From contig CAJNOP010000029.1 in NCBI GenBank assembly GCA_905250075.1, forward strand, positions 1,379,264-1,443,263: a stretch of DNA of 64,000 bases. Reading direction: 5' to 3'. The stretch is from Rotaria sp. Silwood1 (taxonomy: Eukaryota; Rotifera; Eurotatoria; Philodinida; Philodinidae). The position numbers and the translations under genes were made by a program. Position 1 is the first letter of the stretch. Each line of letters begins with the position of its first letter. Below the pieces are notes generated by a model that was not told where the DNA came from, did no database searches, and was given only the letters and a program-made list of their open reading frames with translations. Shown here in pieces: positions 23,521 through 36,491 of the stretch.

Positions 23521-26500
23521 TTTCAATGACTTAGTTTGATAAAAAGAAATTTTTTTTTCCTTGATCCTTTTTTTTTTGTAGAATTTAAATGATCCTTATC
23601 TCGCCCTTTTCTTTTTCATTTAAAAGAAGACAAAAAAAAGATCATACGATCAATTAAAAAACAAATACTTATTTCTTTCTCTTTCTATGTTTAAAGAGGA
23701 AACCAATGAAATAATTAGATATTAATGGTATATAGAAAATACTAACTCTTCTTTTGTAATACAGTGCATAAAAAGTTTTTATTTCAATATTTTACGATAC
23801 AATTGACTTAAAATAAGTCATAAAATTCATTTTAATTTTCTTTCTATGAATAGAATATGCACGTCATTAATAAGTTCCAGTTTTTGAAGGTCAGAATTTC
23901 GACGTGATCTGAAGTACTTCTCATTAAAAGTCTTATTTCTATGAATAATTGGTATATTCTATAGCAGTATCCGATATTTGTCAAATTTTTATTACTCAAT
24001 TTTTATTCTCTTGAGAAGATTAGTTTAGGAATTATCGTTTCCTTCCTTTTATTTCTTAGGAAGAAACACAGAAAAATATGTCCTTGGTCTATTTTCGTCC
24101 TTTATATTTCGCAATTAGTGAACACGATTATTTGGTACAGTTTTGTTCTTTTTTAGTATTTCTTTTCTTATGTATATTACCTGTGACTTTGATATCATCA
24201 TTTAAGAGACAGTGCACTTGCTATACATCATTGTCCAATTTCAATAAAGAAAAGTCAGTAAAGTAGAAGAAAAGATTGTATGATACATAACATCTTGTTC
24301 TACTGAGTTTTCTCACGTTCGCTAATAAAACTTTTAAATGAAAGAAAAAAGGCCTTTAGTATGTGCAAAATATTTGGACTACAGATCCACTTTGAAATCC
24401 AATTTTTTTTTTCTTAACTCGATTTCATTTCAGGCTTTTAGGACAGCTAATAAAAAAGAATTCGAGCTCGAGTCGAAATTTATGTAAACTCCAATTAAGT
24501 TTTAGTCAATACGTTTTTATGACGATATTTTCTTAAGAGGCATCTTTCAAAAATATTTTTCAACCATCCGATTTCGATAACATTTTCAGTAAAAGTTTCA
24601 GTTCGATATATTGGGTCTATGAAGAATTAGCTTAAGATTATGGATCTGTCTATCGGAAATTTCTCTGTCATCTCAAAATTATACAAAACTTGAGTTGATT
24701 TTAAAACATGATCAAGACATAACACTAGAACTCCACCCAATCTGAGTTTTCTGTTTTTTTTTTCTTGAAAATTCTTCTGATAAAATACGAAAAAATTTGG
24801 AAAAGCTAGTCCTATCAGAGCATGTGTATGACTCTTCATTCGATCATGTAGTGTCTTATGTTTGAGTGTTGTATTCACTTATCATACTTAACAATATATG
24901 ATAGCCGTGTTCATCACCATCAAAAGTCAACAGAGAAGCTTGGCAAAATTAAGAAATTAGAAAAAATGTTATTTAGATTTTAAAACTTTTTCCGAACTCT
25001 AATGCAGTTACAAGAGTAAGAACATATAAGAGCTATTTTTGAATCATCATCAATTTCTCTCTATTCATGCTTTATCTAATGAAGAATTTCATGCGAAATG
25101 ATTGGTAATAAAATAAAGCGGTCTTTGAAGAATCTAGAACCATTTTGTTGCTCAAAATATTAATATTCATGTTTTTAACATAACTGCATGATTCGTACAT
25201 GGCAGGATGACTTGTATGAACTGTCCCATATTAAGATATCTTCGTGTGAGAGCTATGGCAATCGACTGTCAGTCCTATAGTGTTTCTTTGGTGAAAGTTA
25301 TATTACCATTTTAACTCCTTGTTTTCTTAATAATTCGAAGAAAGGAAAAAATAATATATATTTTTAATTGACTATAAAAGTTCAAAGAAACAGCTAAAAA
25401 AATATATACTTTTCAATTTATTTTAAAGTGAGCTTTGCTAATTACGACAACATACATTTTGTAAAGACACTATTTTTACATCGGTCTGTAACAAATTTCG
25501 ATTGTAAAAAGTAATCTTCAAGCCAAAATGAATAACAAATTTGGAATCAGCATAAAAACCTGTGCCAATTTATATGTGTTTCAAAATATTTTTATGAAAT
25601 TTTTTTTCTCGAAAAGATTCAGCTGAAATCCTCTTAGGATTTAGTGGAAGATGTATTTAAGTGAAAAATTGTATGATCAGTGTAAAAAAATTTCTAAAAC
25701 TATAAAATGTTACTACGAAAGCCAGTAAAAATAGTTTTCTCATTAAATTCACTTTTTTGACTGAACCATGATGAAAACCTCAGCTGAATGTTATCTACAA
25801 AAAATAAAAGTTCATCGAAAAACTTTAAAACACATACAAGTCGACTCAATTTTTATGCTAATTCCAAATATATTATCCATTTTGACTGAAATCCTACTTT
25901 TTACAATCGGATTTTTATGAAACTTATGTTGTTTTAATTAACAAAATCCACTTCTAAGTTCATGGAAGCTATCTAACTTTATCGCCTTTCCTTCAAGCTT
26001 TTATAGTCAGTTTAAAACATATGCTGGTTTTGTTCTTTCTCGAACCATTGGGGAAATAGTGAATTGAAATATTAATATAACTATATGATTTTCATATTTA
26101 CATCATTATATTGAGTAACACTTAAACCGTTCGAGTTAAAGCTTTTATCAGAGAAACACTATAGAATAGATAGTCGATTAGCATAGTTTTCAAATTGAAA
26201 AGTCTTAGTATAGAAAAATTTATACGAACCAGATCAGTATCTTTCAGAAATCGTTTCATTTTGTTACCCAAAGGTTGTTAATGAAATTCTGCATTAAGTA
26301 AATCATGCATGGAGAGAAACAGAGAATGGTTCAAAAATTTCCTTTATACATTCCTTGTTTAATCATTCAATATGAAATTTTTTAATAGGCAAACAACATT
26401 GCAAATTTAACCTTGAAACTATTTTAAAGTAATAACTCATTATTTTCTTAATATTTGCCTCTAAGACAATATTGAATAGAAAGATGACACATTAAGAAAC

Positions 26501-26905
26501 TTTTTTATTTTTTTGATAATGATCGAGAAATTCTAATATATGATATCAAAATATCAAAATAAAAATTTGTTCACTAATTCGAACTTATTATTTTTTCTAT
26601 TCTGTTGTCAAGCACGAAAAAAAACAGAAAGAAAAAAAAACTAAACTTTTCTATCTAATCTAATAATCAACTTGTTATTCATTTCTTCTTCTTCTCTTCA
26701 AGACACACGTGCTATTGTCTTGATCAGTTAATGAGACAATACCCCGATTGTTGAATGTCATTATTCATTAGTCAATCATTCAGTATTCGTGTTTGTGAAC
26801 GATCTTTTCTTAAACCATTATAACATTGATTGCATCGCATTCATATATTATCATCGATCTTGTATTAATATATTAAAAAGAAAACAAAAAACAAAATAGT
26901 ATCTG
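23521..26905. other. Intergenic region between NDUFA12 and E2F7/8 genes
   Basis: 3.4 kb, A/T-rich, with NDUFA12 3' UTR signals presumably in the first few hundred bases. No coding sequence is supported. It contains one long imperfect inverted repeat (25497-25912) and, at its right end, the likely E2F7/8 promoter and a non-coding first exon ending at 26905. Confidence 0.5.
25497..25912. repeat. Long imperfect inverted repeat (MITE-like, about 100-bp arms)
   Basis: The left arm 25497-25596 and right arm 25811-25912 pair in reverse complement. Shared blocks include CGATTGTAAAAAGTA, TTTGGAAT.AGCATAAAAA and TATGTGTTT. Identity is roughly 70-75 per cent by eye over about 100 bp. The 214-bp centre has no coding frame. 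A related motif near 14590-14780 suggests more than one copy of the family. Confidence 0.5.
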
Positions 26906-27047
26906 GTAAGTTTGTGTTTGGCGGGGTATCATAAAGAATGATGAATGCGCCAATCAATCAATATTTTTCCTTGCGTGGCGCCGATCTTGATACAAATAAA
27001 CAAATAAATAAATAAATAAATAAATAAATAAATTTCAATTCTTACAG
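26906..27047 (+). promoter_or_regulatory. 5' UTR intron with clustered E2F-like sites and a CCAAT motif
   Basis: A GTAAGT donor at 26906 and a TTACAG acceptor at 27047 frame a 142-nt intron upstream of the E2F7/8 start codon. It contains TTTGGCGGGG at 26917-26926, close to the E2F consensus TTTSSCGC. It also has GCGCCAAT at 26947-26954 (reverse complement ATTGGCGC, plus a CCAAT element) and GGCGCC at 26978-26983. The proximity in a strongly A/T-rich background suggests regulation by E2F factors, possibly autoregulation. The non-coding first exon is inferred. Confidence 0.5.
26995..27034. repeat. (AAAT)n microsatellite
   Basis: About nine to ten tandem AAAT/ATAA units lie just upstream of the E2F7/8 coding start, within the putative 5' UTR intron. 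Confidence 0.9.
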
Positions 27048-27062
27048 ATTTTTAATAAACAA

Positions 27063-30000
27063 ATGCTTATCAATCAAACAACACGAGTCAATAATCGACG
27101 TATAACAAGAACAAATATTGATTCATCATCAATAAAAAAGACTAAAAAACAACAGCAACAAGATTTATCAAATGATGATATATCTAATCGACGTAAATTA
27201 CGTAGTTCAAATACTGATACAATAGAATCTAAAACACATCGACAACAAACTTTACCAATACGAAAAGAACGAAAAAAACGAATTAAAAAAAATATTAATA
27301 ATCAAGAACAAGATATAACCATTACTCAAATTAATACGAAAACAAAAAATAATAACGATGGTAATGAATTATAAATTGATCGAAAAAAGTCTTGATATAA
27401 GGTAAAAAGTACCTACACTTCAATCCTTTTATCTAATAGTTTGACTACAAACAGAGCATGATGAACTTTGATCGCAAAGACTCATCAAGAGAAACAAGAA
27501 AGTCGACGTAGATTCGCGGATTGAAGTACTCTATCTTTGACATACAATAGACATGCGAATCTTTATTTGTTAATAAGAAAATGAAAATTTAGTTCAGTAA
27601 GAGAACTCTCCACTCTCGCTTTTAGATTCTCTAGGGGTTGGTTGGACAAAAAAAGATTACGAAATTTTCAAAGCAAAGAGATATCGATAAGTAGAGAAAT
27701 ACTAGAAAGAAAGTTCTCGAGTTGCTACTTGTGATCAGAATTTGCCAAACTCTATTTGTAGTCAAAATGATTGACGTTTAAGTACTTTTTATTTGATAGC
27801 GAGACTTTTTGCAACTACTGTACAACTATAGATTTCAAAAATTATATTTTTTAGATATAATTAATACTGTTGAAATCAAACAAGAAGATGAACTTGTTAA
27901 TAATTATTCATTACTTGATTCATCACCATTATCTCATTCAATGTTTGATTCAATAGTTGATCATAATCAATTTTGGCATCGTAATCAAATAGTAACACCA
28001 ACTGGTTATTATTTACCAGCGAATTCATCACCATATGGTCATCAATCAAATACAAGTTATCATTTATCAACAAGTGATGTTGATAATTCAAACTCATCAA
28101 TACATGATAATACGACAAAACTAATAAATAATAATAATAATAATAATAATAATTGTGGACAATCAAGAAAAGATAAATCACTTGGTTTACTTTGCCAGAG
28201 GTAGGATTGATTGAATATATTCAACATCAGAATGTTTTTTTTGTCGTGTACATTTCGTCTAGATTTATTTCAATGTATCCACCCAACGTTCATCCTGTAA
28301 GTAGATTTTATAATTTATAATAACTTTAGATTCTTTGTTGTTTTTTTTATTTATGTGAAATGGATTTAAAATGTCTATTTTTTTTTGTTTATTTTAAATG
28401 TATGTATATAGGGTGAAATGATTGTTATTTGCCTTGATAAAATGGCTCGGGTTCTTGGTAAATGAATTTTTTTTGTTTAATTTTTATCTATAACAATAGA
28501 AAAATGTTTATTATAGAAACAAAACGAAGACGAATTTATGATATTGTTAATGTTCTTGAATCAGTTGAAACAATGAGTCGAATTGCTAAAAATCAATATC
28601 AATGGCATGGATTAGGAAATTTAGGTCATACATTATCAAAACTTAAGGTTAGAAATGTTTGTCGATAATGTAATTTTATAAATGAGATTTCAAATTTATA
28701 AAAGAAAGAGTACATGATTGATATTTGAATCGTCGGATATAAGCTTTCCGAATGAAAAGAGCATAATTATCAAAGTCAGAAGAAAAATCTACATCGAGTA
28801 CGGCACTTAATGCATAAATCAACTTGTCTTTAAATTTTAATCTTTGGAGAGTTAAATGTTAGAATATTGAAGGGTGTGAGTGAGCAGACGTAAGGAGTGA
28901 AATTTAATGCAAACTTTTTGTAATTATAGAGTTAAATGAATGATCAGAAAGTTTTCAGCGAAGATGTTTGTTTATTTCGGACTGTTTGAAAGTATTTCCG
29001 ATATGTCAAGAGCTATGAATTAGAATACTCTTTTTGTATATGGGCTTAGAAATTTCGGTTCAGTTTTTATTCAACATTAACAAAGGACTTTTTTTTGAAA
29101 GATCTGAAAAGTTATTTTTATTAGTGAATCAATAAGTTTATTGTTTATCCTATAAGTTCCTTTAAGAATGCGCTAACAATTGTGGAAGCCGGTCGTTCTG
29201 TATAGCGGACACTTCTCTACAAAATAAATTATTGAATTAAACTTAGTTGTTATTCAAGCATTCTTTCAAGAATTCCTTTTAACGTAAAACCGTTGTCAAT
29301 GTTTCAAAAGTAAGTATTTAGACAAAACGAAAATTAAGACACTTCGCCGAAAGATAAAACATTGTTCATTTTGCAGAGTAGCCTCTGATCTACCAATTGA
29401 TATATCAATAAAGATTCGAAGTTTTAGTTTTGAATAATTTTTGGGCTTTTTAACTATTCTCGAACAAAAATTCTAAGCTCTTATTCGAAAAGAGCATTCT
29501 AATTCATAGCTTTTGACTCGTAGAAAATAGTTTCCAGCAGATCAAAAGTGAAGAAACATTTTATTCCTACCTATTTTGAATACAATGTTTGTTTCATTTG
29601 GAGCTGAAATTCTGAGGGTCAAAACTTCTGAATACAAACTTGTATTAATGGTGGTTGTCTATTATAGCAAAGAAATCTATTTTCTCAATAATGAAAACAA
29701 TATTTCTTAAAACTAATAGATAATTTCTTTCTTAATCATGCGATGAATCAAATCAAAAAAAAAGAATCGAATAAATATTGCGACAATCGAGAATTTATGC
29801 GTTGAGTGCATATCAATTGTTACAGGTCTTTTAATAAATTTTTAAACTCTAATTTCCTTTATTTAATAGACATTAGCATACAAATCTGGCTTTGTTGAAT
29901 TTGCTCGTTCAATTCGTGAACAAATCGATCAAATGGTTCTATCTGGTCAATTGAATACTGGTCAAGGAACACAAAATGAAGCACTTAAATGTATACAAAT

Positions 30001-33000
30001 CGTATCGACTGGTAAAAATGTTTCATTATCAGAGAACGATGAAGGTAGAAGAAAAAAAAAACAAGAAGAAAGAAGTTCTTCAAATAAAAATTATCCGTTC
30101 TTTTATTTTTATTTTTTCTAGTTGCTCGTGAAGAAAAAGCATTGGGTATAATGGCACAAAAATTTCTTATGCTTTTTCTTACATCTGATGTAAGTTAAAA
30201 ATTCAGTTTTAGTTTTTTCTTTTATTTGATTTTGAATTATTTATATAAATTAATATAAAAATAATTTTAAAAACAAAGGATCGAATTGTCAATATTATCT
30301 TTGCGGCTAAAGTTTTATTGGGTGATTCGAAAAATGAAATAACTGAATTTGGTCGTTATAAGAGTAATCATATTTTTAAATATAGTTTATTTTGCATATG
30401 TGTTGACTATTAGAATTTCTTTATTGTTTTTTTTTTTTTTTTCTATTTTGATTATAATTATTTATTTTGTTAATAGCAAAAGTTAGACGATTATATGATA
30501 TTGCAAATGTTTTATCAACAATTAGTTTAATAACAAAAGTAACAGATCCAAGTTATCGTGGTCCTCGACCTGCATTTCAATATATTGGACCTCGAACTGA
30601 AATTATACATCACGCAGAAAGTAAGATTATTTTACATATATATGTGAAATGATTGTTTTATTTTTAAAAAAATTTAGATGTTGTTGATTTTATTAATTCT
30701 GAAAATACAAAATCAAATTCAAAACATTCATTATTTGATCATTTTAAACGAAATCTTTTTCTTAATTGTACGATTCCAAGATTTGATCCAAGAAATGGTT
30801 TACTTGGTCTAAAAAGTGCATTAGATATGAATGGTCGAAGTAGTTCAGGTGTTACAGTTACTGGAGTTTATTCAAATAATGTTGGTGGAGGTAAGACTTC
30901 TGATGAAATGGATTCTATTCTAAAAGAAATATAATCAGAAATCTCAGATAGAAATTTATCAGTAAGGGTAGAGCTTGAAGCGTATGTTGTTGGTTTTGAA
31001 TCTGCTCGAATATGAAAACTTCCTGCTAATTGGATCCTTATCCTGGTTCGGATCCGAAAATTTCTATTAACTGAATCCGAATCATATTCGATAATTTTGC
31101 ATCCGATGGACTCTGTTAAAGATTCTATAGAACAAGGTCATGGTTTGAAATTTTTTCTCAGCTTGAGTAAGACAAAAAATTTACCGTGCACATCTATACT
31201 CCGAGATAATGAAATATTTTATTATTGTGAGTATCATTGATCTGAAAACAAACATATAACAAGTTAAATGAAAATATCTCGCTAACGCCTTTTATATGAT
31301 TTATTGAAATCAAAATCAAATGAAAAGAAAAAAAAAGATTTCTTGCATTAATCAAGCTATCGTGCTGTTTATATAATATTGGGTTGATGCAAAATTAACG
31401 ACCGTTTTCATTGATTCTAAATTTATTCAACAATACAATACCAAAGTACACTCAAAACATGTTTAAATGATCATTCTAGAGCATAGTCGCCATCTACTTC
31501 AATAACTGCTTCCCATTTGCTTGGCAAACGATCGATTCCACGTGCAGAAAAGTGACGATCCTTGGATGCAATCCACGCTTTGACGTCAGCGACAAAGGAT
31601 GGGAACTGCTTGAGCACCCACCAGATTCTCCTACTGAAGCTCCTACAGACTATCACGTCAATCGTCCGCTCAAAAATCGGCAGACGGGCAAAGTCTACGA
31701 TGATTTTGACGATCTTGTCGCTGACGTCAAAGCGTGGATTGCATCCAAGAATCGTCACCGTTTTGCACGTGGAATCGATCGTTTGCCAAGCAAATGGGAA
31801 GCAGTTATTGAAGTAAATGGCGACTATGCTCCAGAATGATCATTTAAACATGTTTTGAGTGTACTTTGGTGTTGTATTGTTGAATAAATTTAGAATTAAT
31901 GAAAACGGTCGTTAATTTTGCATCAACCCAATATTACTGAATAGAGTCCATGTTGACCTAAAGCGAAATATTGAATATACACCTGAAATCAAATGATTAA
32001 TTTTATTTGATTGTATCTACATAGTAAATGTTAATTTGTCGTTCGATCTAAATTTAGTATTTTAATTAATGTGAAAATATATATTTATATGAAATAAATG
32101 ATCAAAAGTAATTAAAGATAGTGACAGAACCAGAAAAAAATATATATACAGCCTTCTCACGAGAACAAATATGTGTTTTTAATATTTCAAATCTAAATTA
32201 CTGATTTATTTTGCAATAAATTGTACTTCAGATGATGATATTCAACATCCAACTAGTAGTGAAAATTCACTAACAACACAACATTCAACATCCTATATTC
32301 CTGAATCAAGTAAAATCAAATTCTATATTAAATACCCATTAAAAAAAAGAATTTTTTGCATCTAGAAAAAAGAAAATTTTCAAAATGTAACGATATTGAT
32401 AATCAATATAGAAATATTCTTGTTCCATCGATTGGATGTAAAATTTTATTATTGTTTTGTTTTTTTGGCAGTAATACTAATTACCTACTCTGCATGTTGT
32501 TTTTTTAGTTGGTAATACATCATCAGTAAATCCTATACCACAAACATCTAATCCTACTTATCTTCAATTTACTCCACATGATTCATCAACTACATTTAGT
32601 AATATCATTAATCTTTTATTATCATTCGAACATATATATATATATATATTCATTTAATTAGATTCTTCAAATCTTCTAACATATAATTCTCATCAAACAT
32701 GGTCATCAAATGATGATAATTCAAATAGTTCATTAATAAATAAAACAACACGACGTCGTAATCAAACAATCAATAATAATATTCCAAAACGACCTGTTGG
32801 TAGACCACCAAAAAAACTTCAACAACAAAAAACTGATGAAATACTTATTCAACCATCAGAATCAAACTCATTAATTGAACAAACAACATCAATTAGAAAT
32901 GTACTTCTATACACGTTTTTTTTCTTCTTTCAAAAATAAAGAATCTCGATTATTGTTTTCTTTTCTTTTTCATTGAAGTCTGATCAACAATCAACAATAA

Positions 33001-33227
33001 AATGTCATCCACAAGATTTACAAGATATTAATGTTGATATATTAACATATCAAATGCGTAGTGTTCTACCATCGATAAGTAATTCGATAAATTTAACAAA
33101 TTCATTATTCAAACAAGAAGATATATTATCACCAATAAATACATATCATTATGATAATGATGATCTTATTGAAACAAATACTCTTCCAAGTATTAATTCA
33201 TTTATGAACAAAAAATATCTTCTTTAA
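27063..33227 (+). CDS. E2F7/8: Atypical E2F transcription factor (E2F7/E2F8 type) with AT-hook
   Basis: Fifteen exons (27063-27360, 27855-28200, 28263-28296, 28412-28457, 28517-28647, 29870-30044, 30122-30189, 30279-30363, 30477-30620, 30678-30890, 32232-32309, 32366-32437, 32509-32598, 32662-32900, 32979-33227) encode 755 residues. Two winged-helix DNA-binding domains are present. The first (about 203-273) has [23 protein letters not shown] and QWHG; the second (about 347-434) has [22 protein letters not shown] and [11 protein letters not shown]. There is no DP-dimerisation region, as expected for E2F7/8, which repress cell-cycle genes without DP. The N-terminus is basic and low-complexity, with an Asn run encoded by AAT repeats near 28126-28152. 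An AT-hook-like [10 protein letters not shown] lies at about 636-645. The acceptor of exon 8 (ACAAAG) is weak but needed for frame. Confidence 0.92.
28989..29536. repeat. Long inverted repeat in E2F7/8 intron 5 (MITE-like)
   Basis: Left arm 28989-29060 and right arm 29459-29536 are reverse complements. A 24-nt core at 29011-29034 (AGCTATGAATTAGAATACTC plus four T) differs by one base from its partner at 29487-29510. Flanking pairing includes GCTTAGAA. The whole is about 550 bp within a 1,222-bp intron, with no coding frame. The sequence just outside the right arm recurs at 131-155. Confidence 0.6.
31379..31931. mobile_element. Palindromic mariner derivative with 217-bp terminal inverted repeats
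   Basis: The element begins TTGGGTTGATGCAAAATTA and ends with its reverse complement, flanked on both sides by TA, the target duplication of Tc1/mariner. The arms (31379-31595 and about 31715-31931) differ at roughly 8 of 217 positions. The right half encodes the C-terminus of a mariner transposase on the plus strand ([14 protein letters not shown], then [19 protein letters not shown] and a stop at 31839). The left arm carries the same terminal part inverted. Thus both ends derive from the 3' end of a mariner, with about 120 bp of unique centre. It lies in E2F7/8 intron 10. Confidence 0.85.
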
Positions 33228-34384
33228 AAATAATAACTCAACATATTTTGTCTTTGCTTCATTGACAATTATTGAGTAATATGAGATGCTTCTTTTTTTT
33301 TTTTTTTCTCTTTTCTTTTTCTTTTCTATTATAATGCCTTTGGGCTCGATATATATTCATTGATTGTGGGTATGTGTTTCTTGTTATCCCATCTTTCGTC
33401 TTAGCATTTATCGAAGCTATAACAATTCTTTCATTATATACATAGATATGCATATATGTATGATCTTGCTGTTTTTTTGCGGTTTTTCTTTTTTGTCATC
33501 AATAACGACAATATCAACTTAGAAGAAAAAAGAAAGGTTTTTCTTTCCTTCGTTTTTCTGTTTATTTCTCTATATTTTTCTTCCGTTGTGTTTTCTTTCT
33601 ACATGTCGCACCAATGATCACTGTACCCCAAGTAGAAGAAAGATAATAATGGTAGCTACTAACACACATCAGTAAATACGATAACAAGAACCAAAAGATA
33701 CTTCGTTTATTGTTTTGTTACTATCAGAATAGAAAATGATAAATTATTTGTTCATATTCGAGAAATGCATGAATGACCTTTAATTGAAGCATGTAATTAA
33801 ATTGTCAACAGAATTATTTTTAACAACTGCTTCTTATTTTTTAAATGAGAAAACAACGATGATTACAAATTATTTATAGTTAAACATAGCTGAATCAAGA
33901 TTATTTTCTCGAATATTTCCATCGTATTTCATTATTTCAATTATTAACAATTATTCTTATTTTCAACGAAAAATATGAATAAATATCATTATTATTTGTT
34001 CTATTTATTTATGAATGCATAAGTAGTTTTATTTAACTTCTATTTTAATGGGTCATTTTTTAAAACAATTAGTCTATTCTATTATCATCATATTCAAAAA
34101 AAAAACCTCCATCAATGTCAAACTCTATATATATATGAGAAAATCTTTTGTGAACTATTCTAATAAACAAAAAAAAATATAGCGAATTGATTTTATATTC
34201 CAATGTGATATTTTTCTCAGTAATGTCTTTCATATCTAAATTAAGACATCATTCGATAGATTAAGTCCATCAGATATCTAATCATCTATTTTATTTTTAG
34301 ATTGAATTCTCTATTTTTTTTCCTTTGTTTCTCTTTGTAATTGGATGAGTAGGTGACGTGTAAAACAAAAAAGTATATATTAAA
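33228..34384. other. Spacer between E2F7/8 and TRIC genes
   Basis: 1.16 kb of A/T-rich sequence holding the E2F7/8 3' UTR and the TRIC promoter in tandem orientation. Poly-T/C tracts occur at 33290-33330 and 33530-33600. No coding sequence is supported. Confidence 0.5.
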
Positions 34385-36491
34385 ATGAATAAAGAAATTT
34401 TAATCGATGTCGGTTCACAGTTGGAACATATACGTACGTATCCACTGCTTGATACATGTCATTATTTGTTAGCAGCATTACAAGTTCGGGATGATATACA
34501 ACAACATCAACCAGGTAAAAATTCATAAAACTTATTTCATAGATTATTTCAAATAGTCTCAAAAAATATTTAGTTTAAAATATTGCTTATAGAAGAAATT
34601 AATATGATAAAACCTTTTTTGTTTTGTTTTTACTTTTAAATGTTTCATTACAAATCTACTTCTATTTTTTTTTTGTCTTTTAGCAACACAAAATTTTACA
34701 CGTCGTCATCCCTTATCATGTTGGTTATCAACAATGTTACTTTGTTTTTCTGGTTCAATTTTATCAAATTTTTTACTTGGTGAAAGTCCAATAAAAGATT
34801 TTGCTCATCATCAACATCTTTTACTAGCAACAATATGTTGGTATCTTGTATTTTATTCACCATTTGATATAATAACACGTTTATTACGATTTATACCTAT
34901 ACGAATATGTGTTGGTGTTGGAAAAGAAATTCAACGAACAAAAAAACTTTTCGATGGAGTTCATACAACATTAGCTATTTATCCTGATGCCTATATTATT
35001 GTCATTATTATTGGAGCTATAAAAGGTCAAGAATAGAAAAAAAAGAAGCAATTGCACATATTGAAATTAGATTAATTTAATCATTCTGTCTTCTTTTTTT
35101 TAGGCTGTGGTGGATCAATTATGTCATCAATTGATCGATTTATTCGAGGTATTTGGTTACCTACACAACATGAATTTCTTTTTCCAACTTTGTAAGAGAA
35201 AAAAAAAAGATTTTCGACTAATTTAATTTTGTGTTTTTATAGAATTATAGTTTTCTATGGAGAAAGGATATTGAATTGATAAAATAAGATTATTAGAAAA
35301 GTTTAAAAAGTTTTAAAATTACAAATATAATAGTAAATAATAGAGTCATTAGTAGTTTTGACTGTATTAAGATAGAAAAGCTGTTGCTATCGAAAAGGTC
35401 AATATGTATATTGCCATATTTATCAGTAAAAGGGTAATAGAATGTGTCACAAAACTGTGTCAGGATATATATTTTTACGGTTAACAACAAAAGCTTTTAT
35501 ATTGTTTGAATTCAAATTGTAATCTAAGTTACTAAATAATCTTGAGATGTTTTGTTTTTCATATATCATCTACATGGATATATATATATATATAAGCTTT
35601 TATTTTATTTTCATAATCTTAGTTAAACCATTTCCAATCATTCTTCAATCCATATATACTAATTTTCATATAATTACAATTTTTTTTTAATAATTTCATT
35701 TGAGTTCAGCCTAAATATAAATTTGTGATTTGATTTTTATACATCCTTCCGCTATTATAATGAATGCTGATTGTTAACACTAATACTATCAATTGATCTA
35801 GTATGACAGTCAGATATATAACAATCTGTGAGCAAATGAAGCTTTCAAAAATTGAAACAATTATCAATAAATTGAATATAAACTCTTTTCAAAAGCAAAA
35901 TAATCGAATAGAACATCTTCTCTCTAATATATAGTGCTAAATTAAAAGATCAACATTAATTTCTATATTTGAATAATTGTTTTCAAATCTTGTAATATTT
36001 ATTTTATCTTAGTGCAACAAAAGCTTGTTTTATATCTGCAACAATCTTTTTACTCGAACATATTCGTATAATACGATTTGAACGTGAATTAATTTATTTA
36101 TGTGTTGCTTCAATGTTTATATATGTACGCCTAATTACAATATTTTTTAAACAATATGATCCTTTAATGCCATTTGAAAATCTTTCATCTGGTTTATTAT
36201 TCAATAGTTGGTCAGAAACAATTGTAATTAATATTATTATTATTATTTGACTTAATGTTTTTATATTATTGAATTCCTATTTTTTTTTATATTTAGTCTG
36301 ATGCATATCGACGCGCAACAGTTGCTTCGTCGCCGACAAGTACAACAAATATATCAACACCGCAACAAGCAACAATAATACCGGCTGCTCTGACACCACT
36401 CACAGCAACAACAACATTGATGGTTTCGAAAAAAGAAACAAACAATCCTGATGGACAAATGAAAGGACTTGATGTGAAAAAACGAGATTAA
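34385..36491 (+). CDS. TMEM38: TRIC-type trimeric intracellular cation channel (TMEM38 family)
   Basis: Five exons (34385-34514, 34684-35025, 35104-35191, 36013-36223, 36297-36491) encode 321 residues, close to the roughly 300 of animal TRICs. Matches include YPLLDTCHYLLAALQVRDD near the start, RRHPLSCWLSTMLLCFSG, LLATICWYLVFYSPFD and GKEIQRTKKLFDGVHTT, which is the basic KEVxR segment linked in the family to phosphoinositide binding. KGCGGS follows, then further hydrophobic helices and a Ser/Thr/Ala-rich, Lys-ending cytoplasmic tail. TRIC proteins sit in the ER or nuclear envelope and pass K+ to balance Ca2+ release. Intron 3 (821 nt) is A/T-rich with no recognisable insert. The TMEM38A versus B distinction is a vertebrate one and cannot be applied. 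Confidence 0.93.

Noticed and set aside
31552-31839. Mariner transposase frame as an intact gene
   Set aside because: Only the C-terminal part is present and its start is inside the inverted arm; no N-terminal DNA-binding domain exists, so no functional transposase is encoded.
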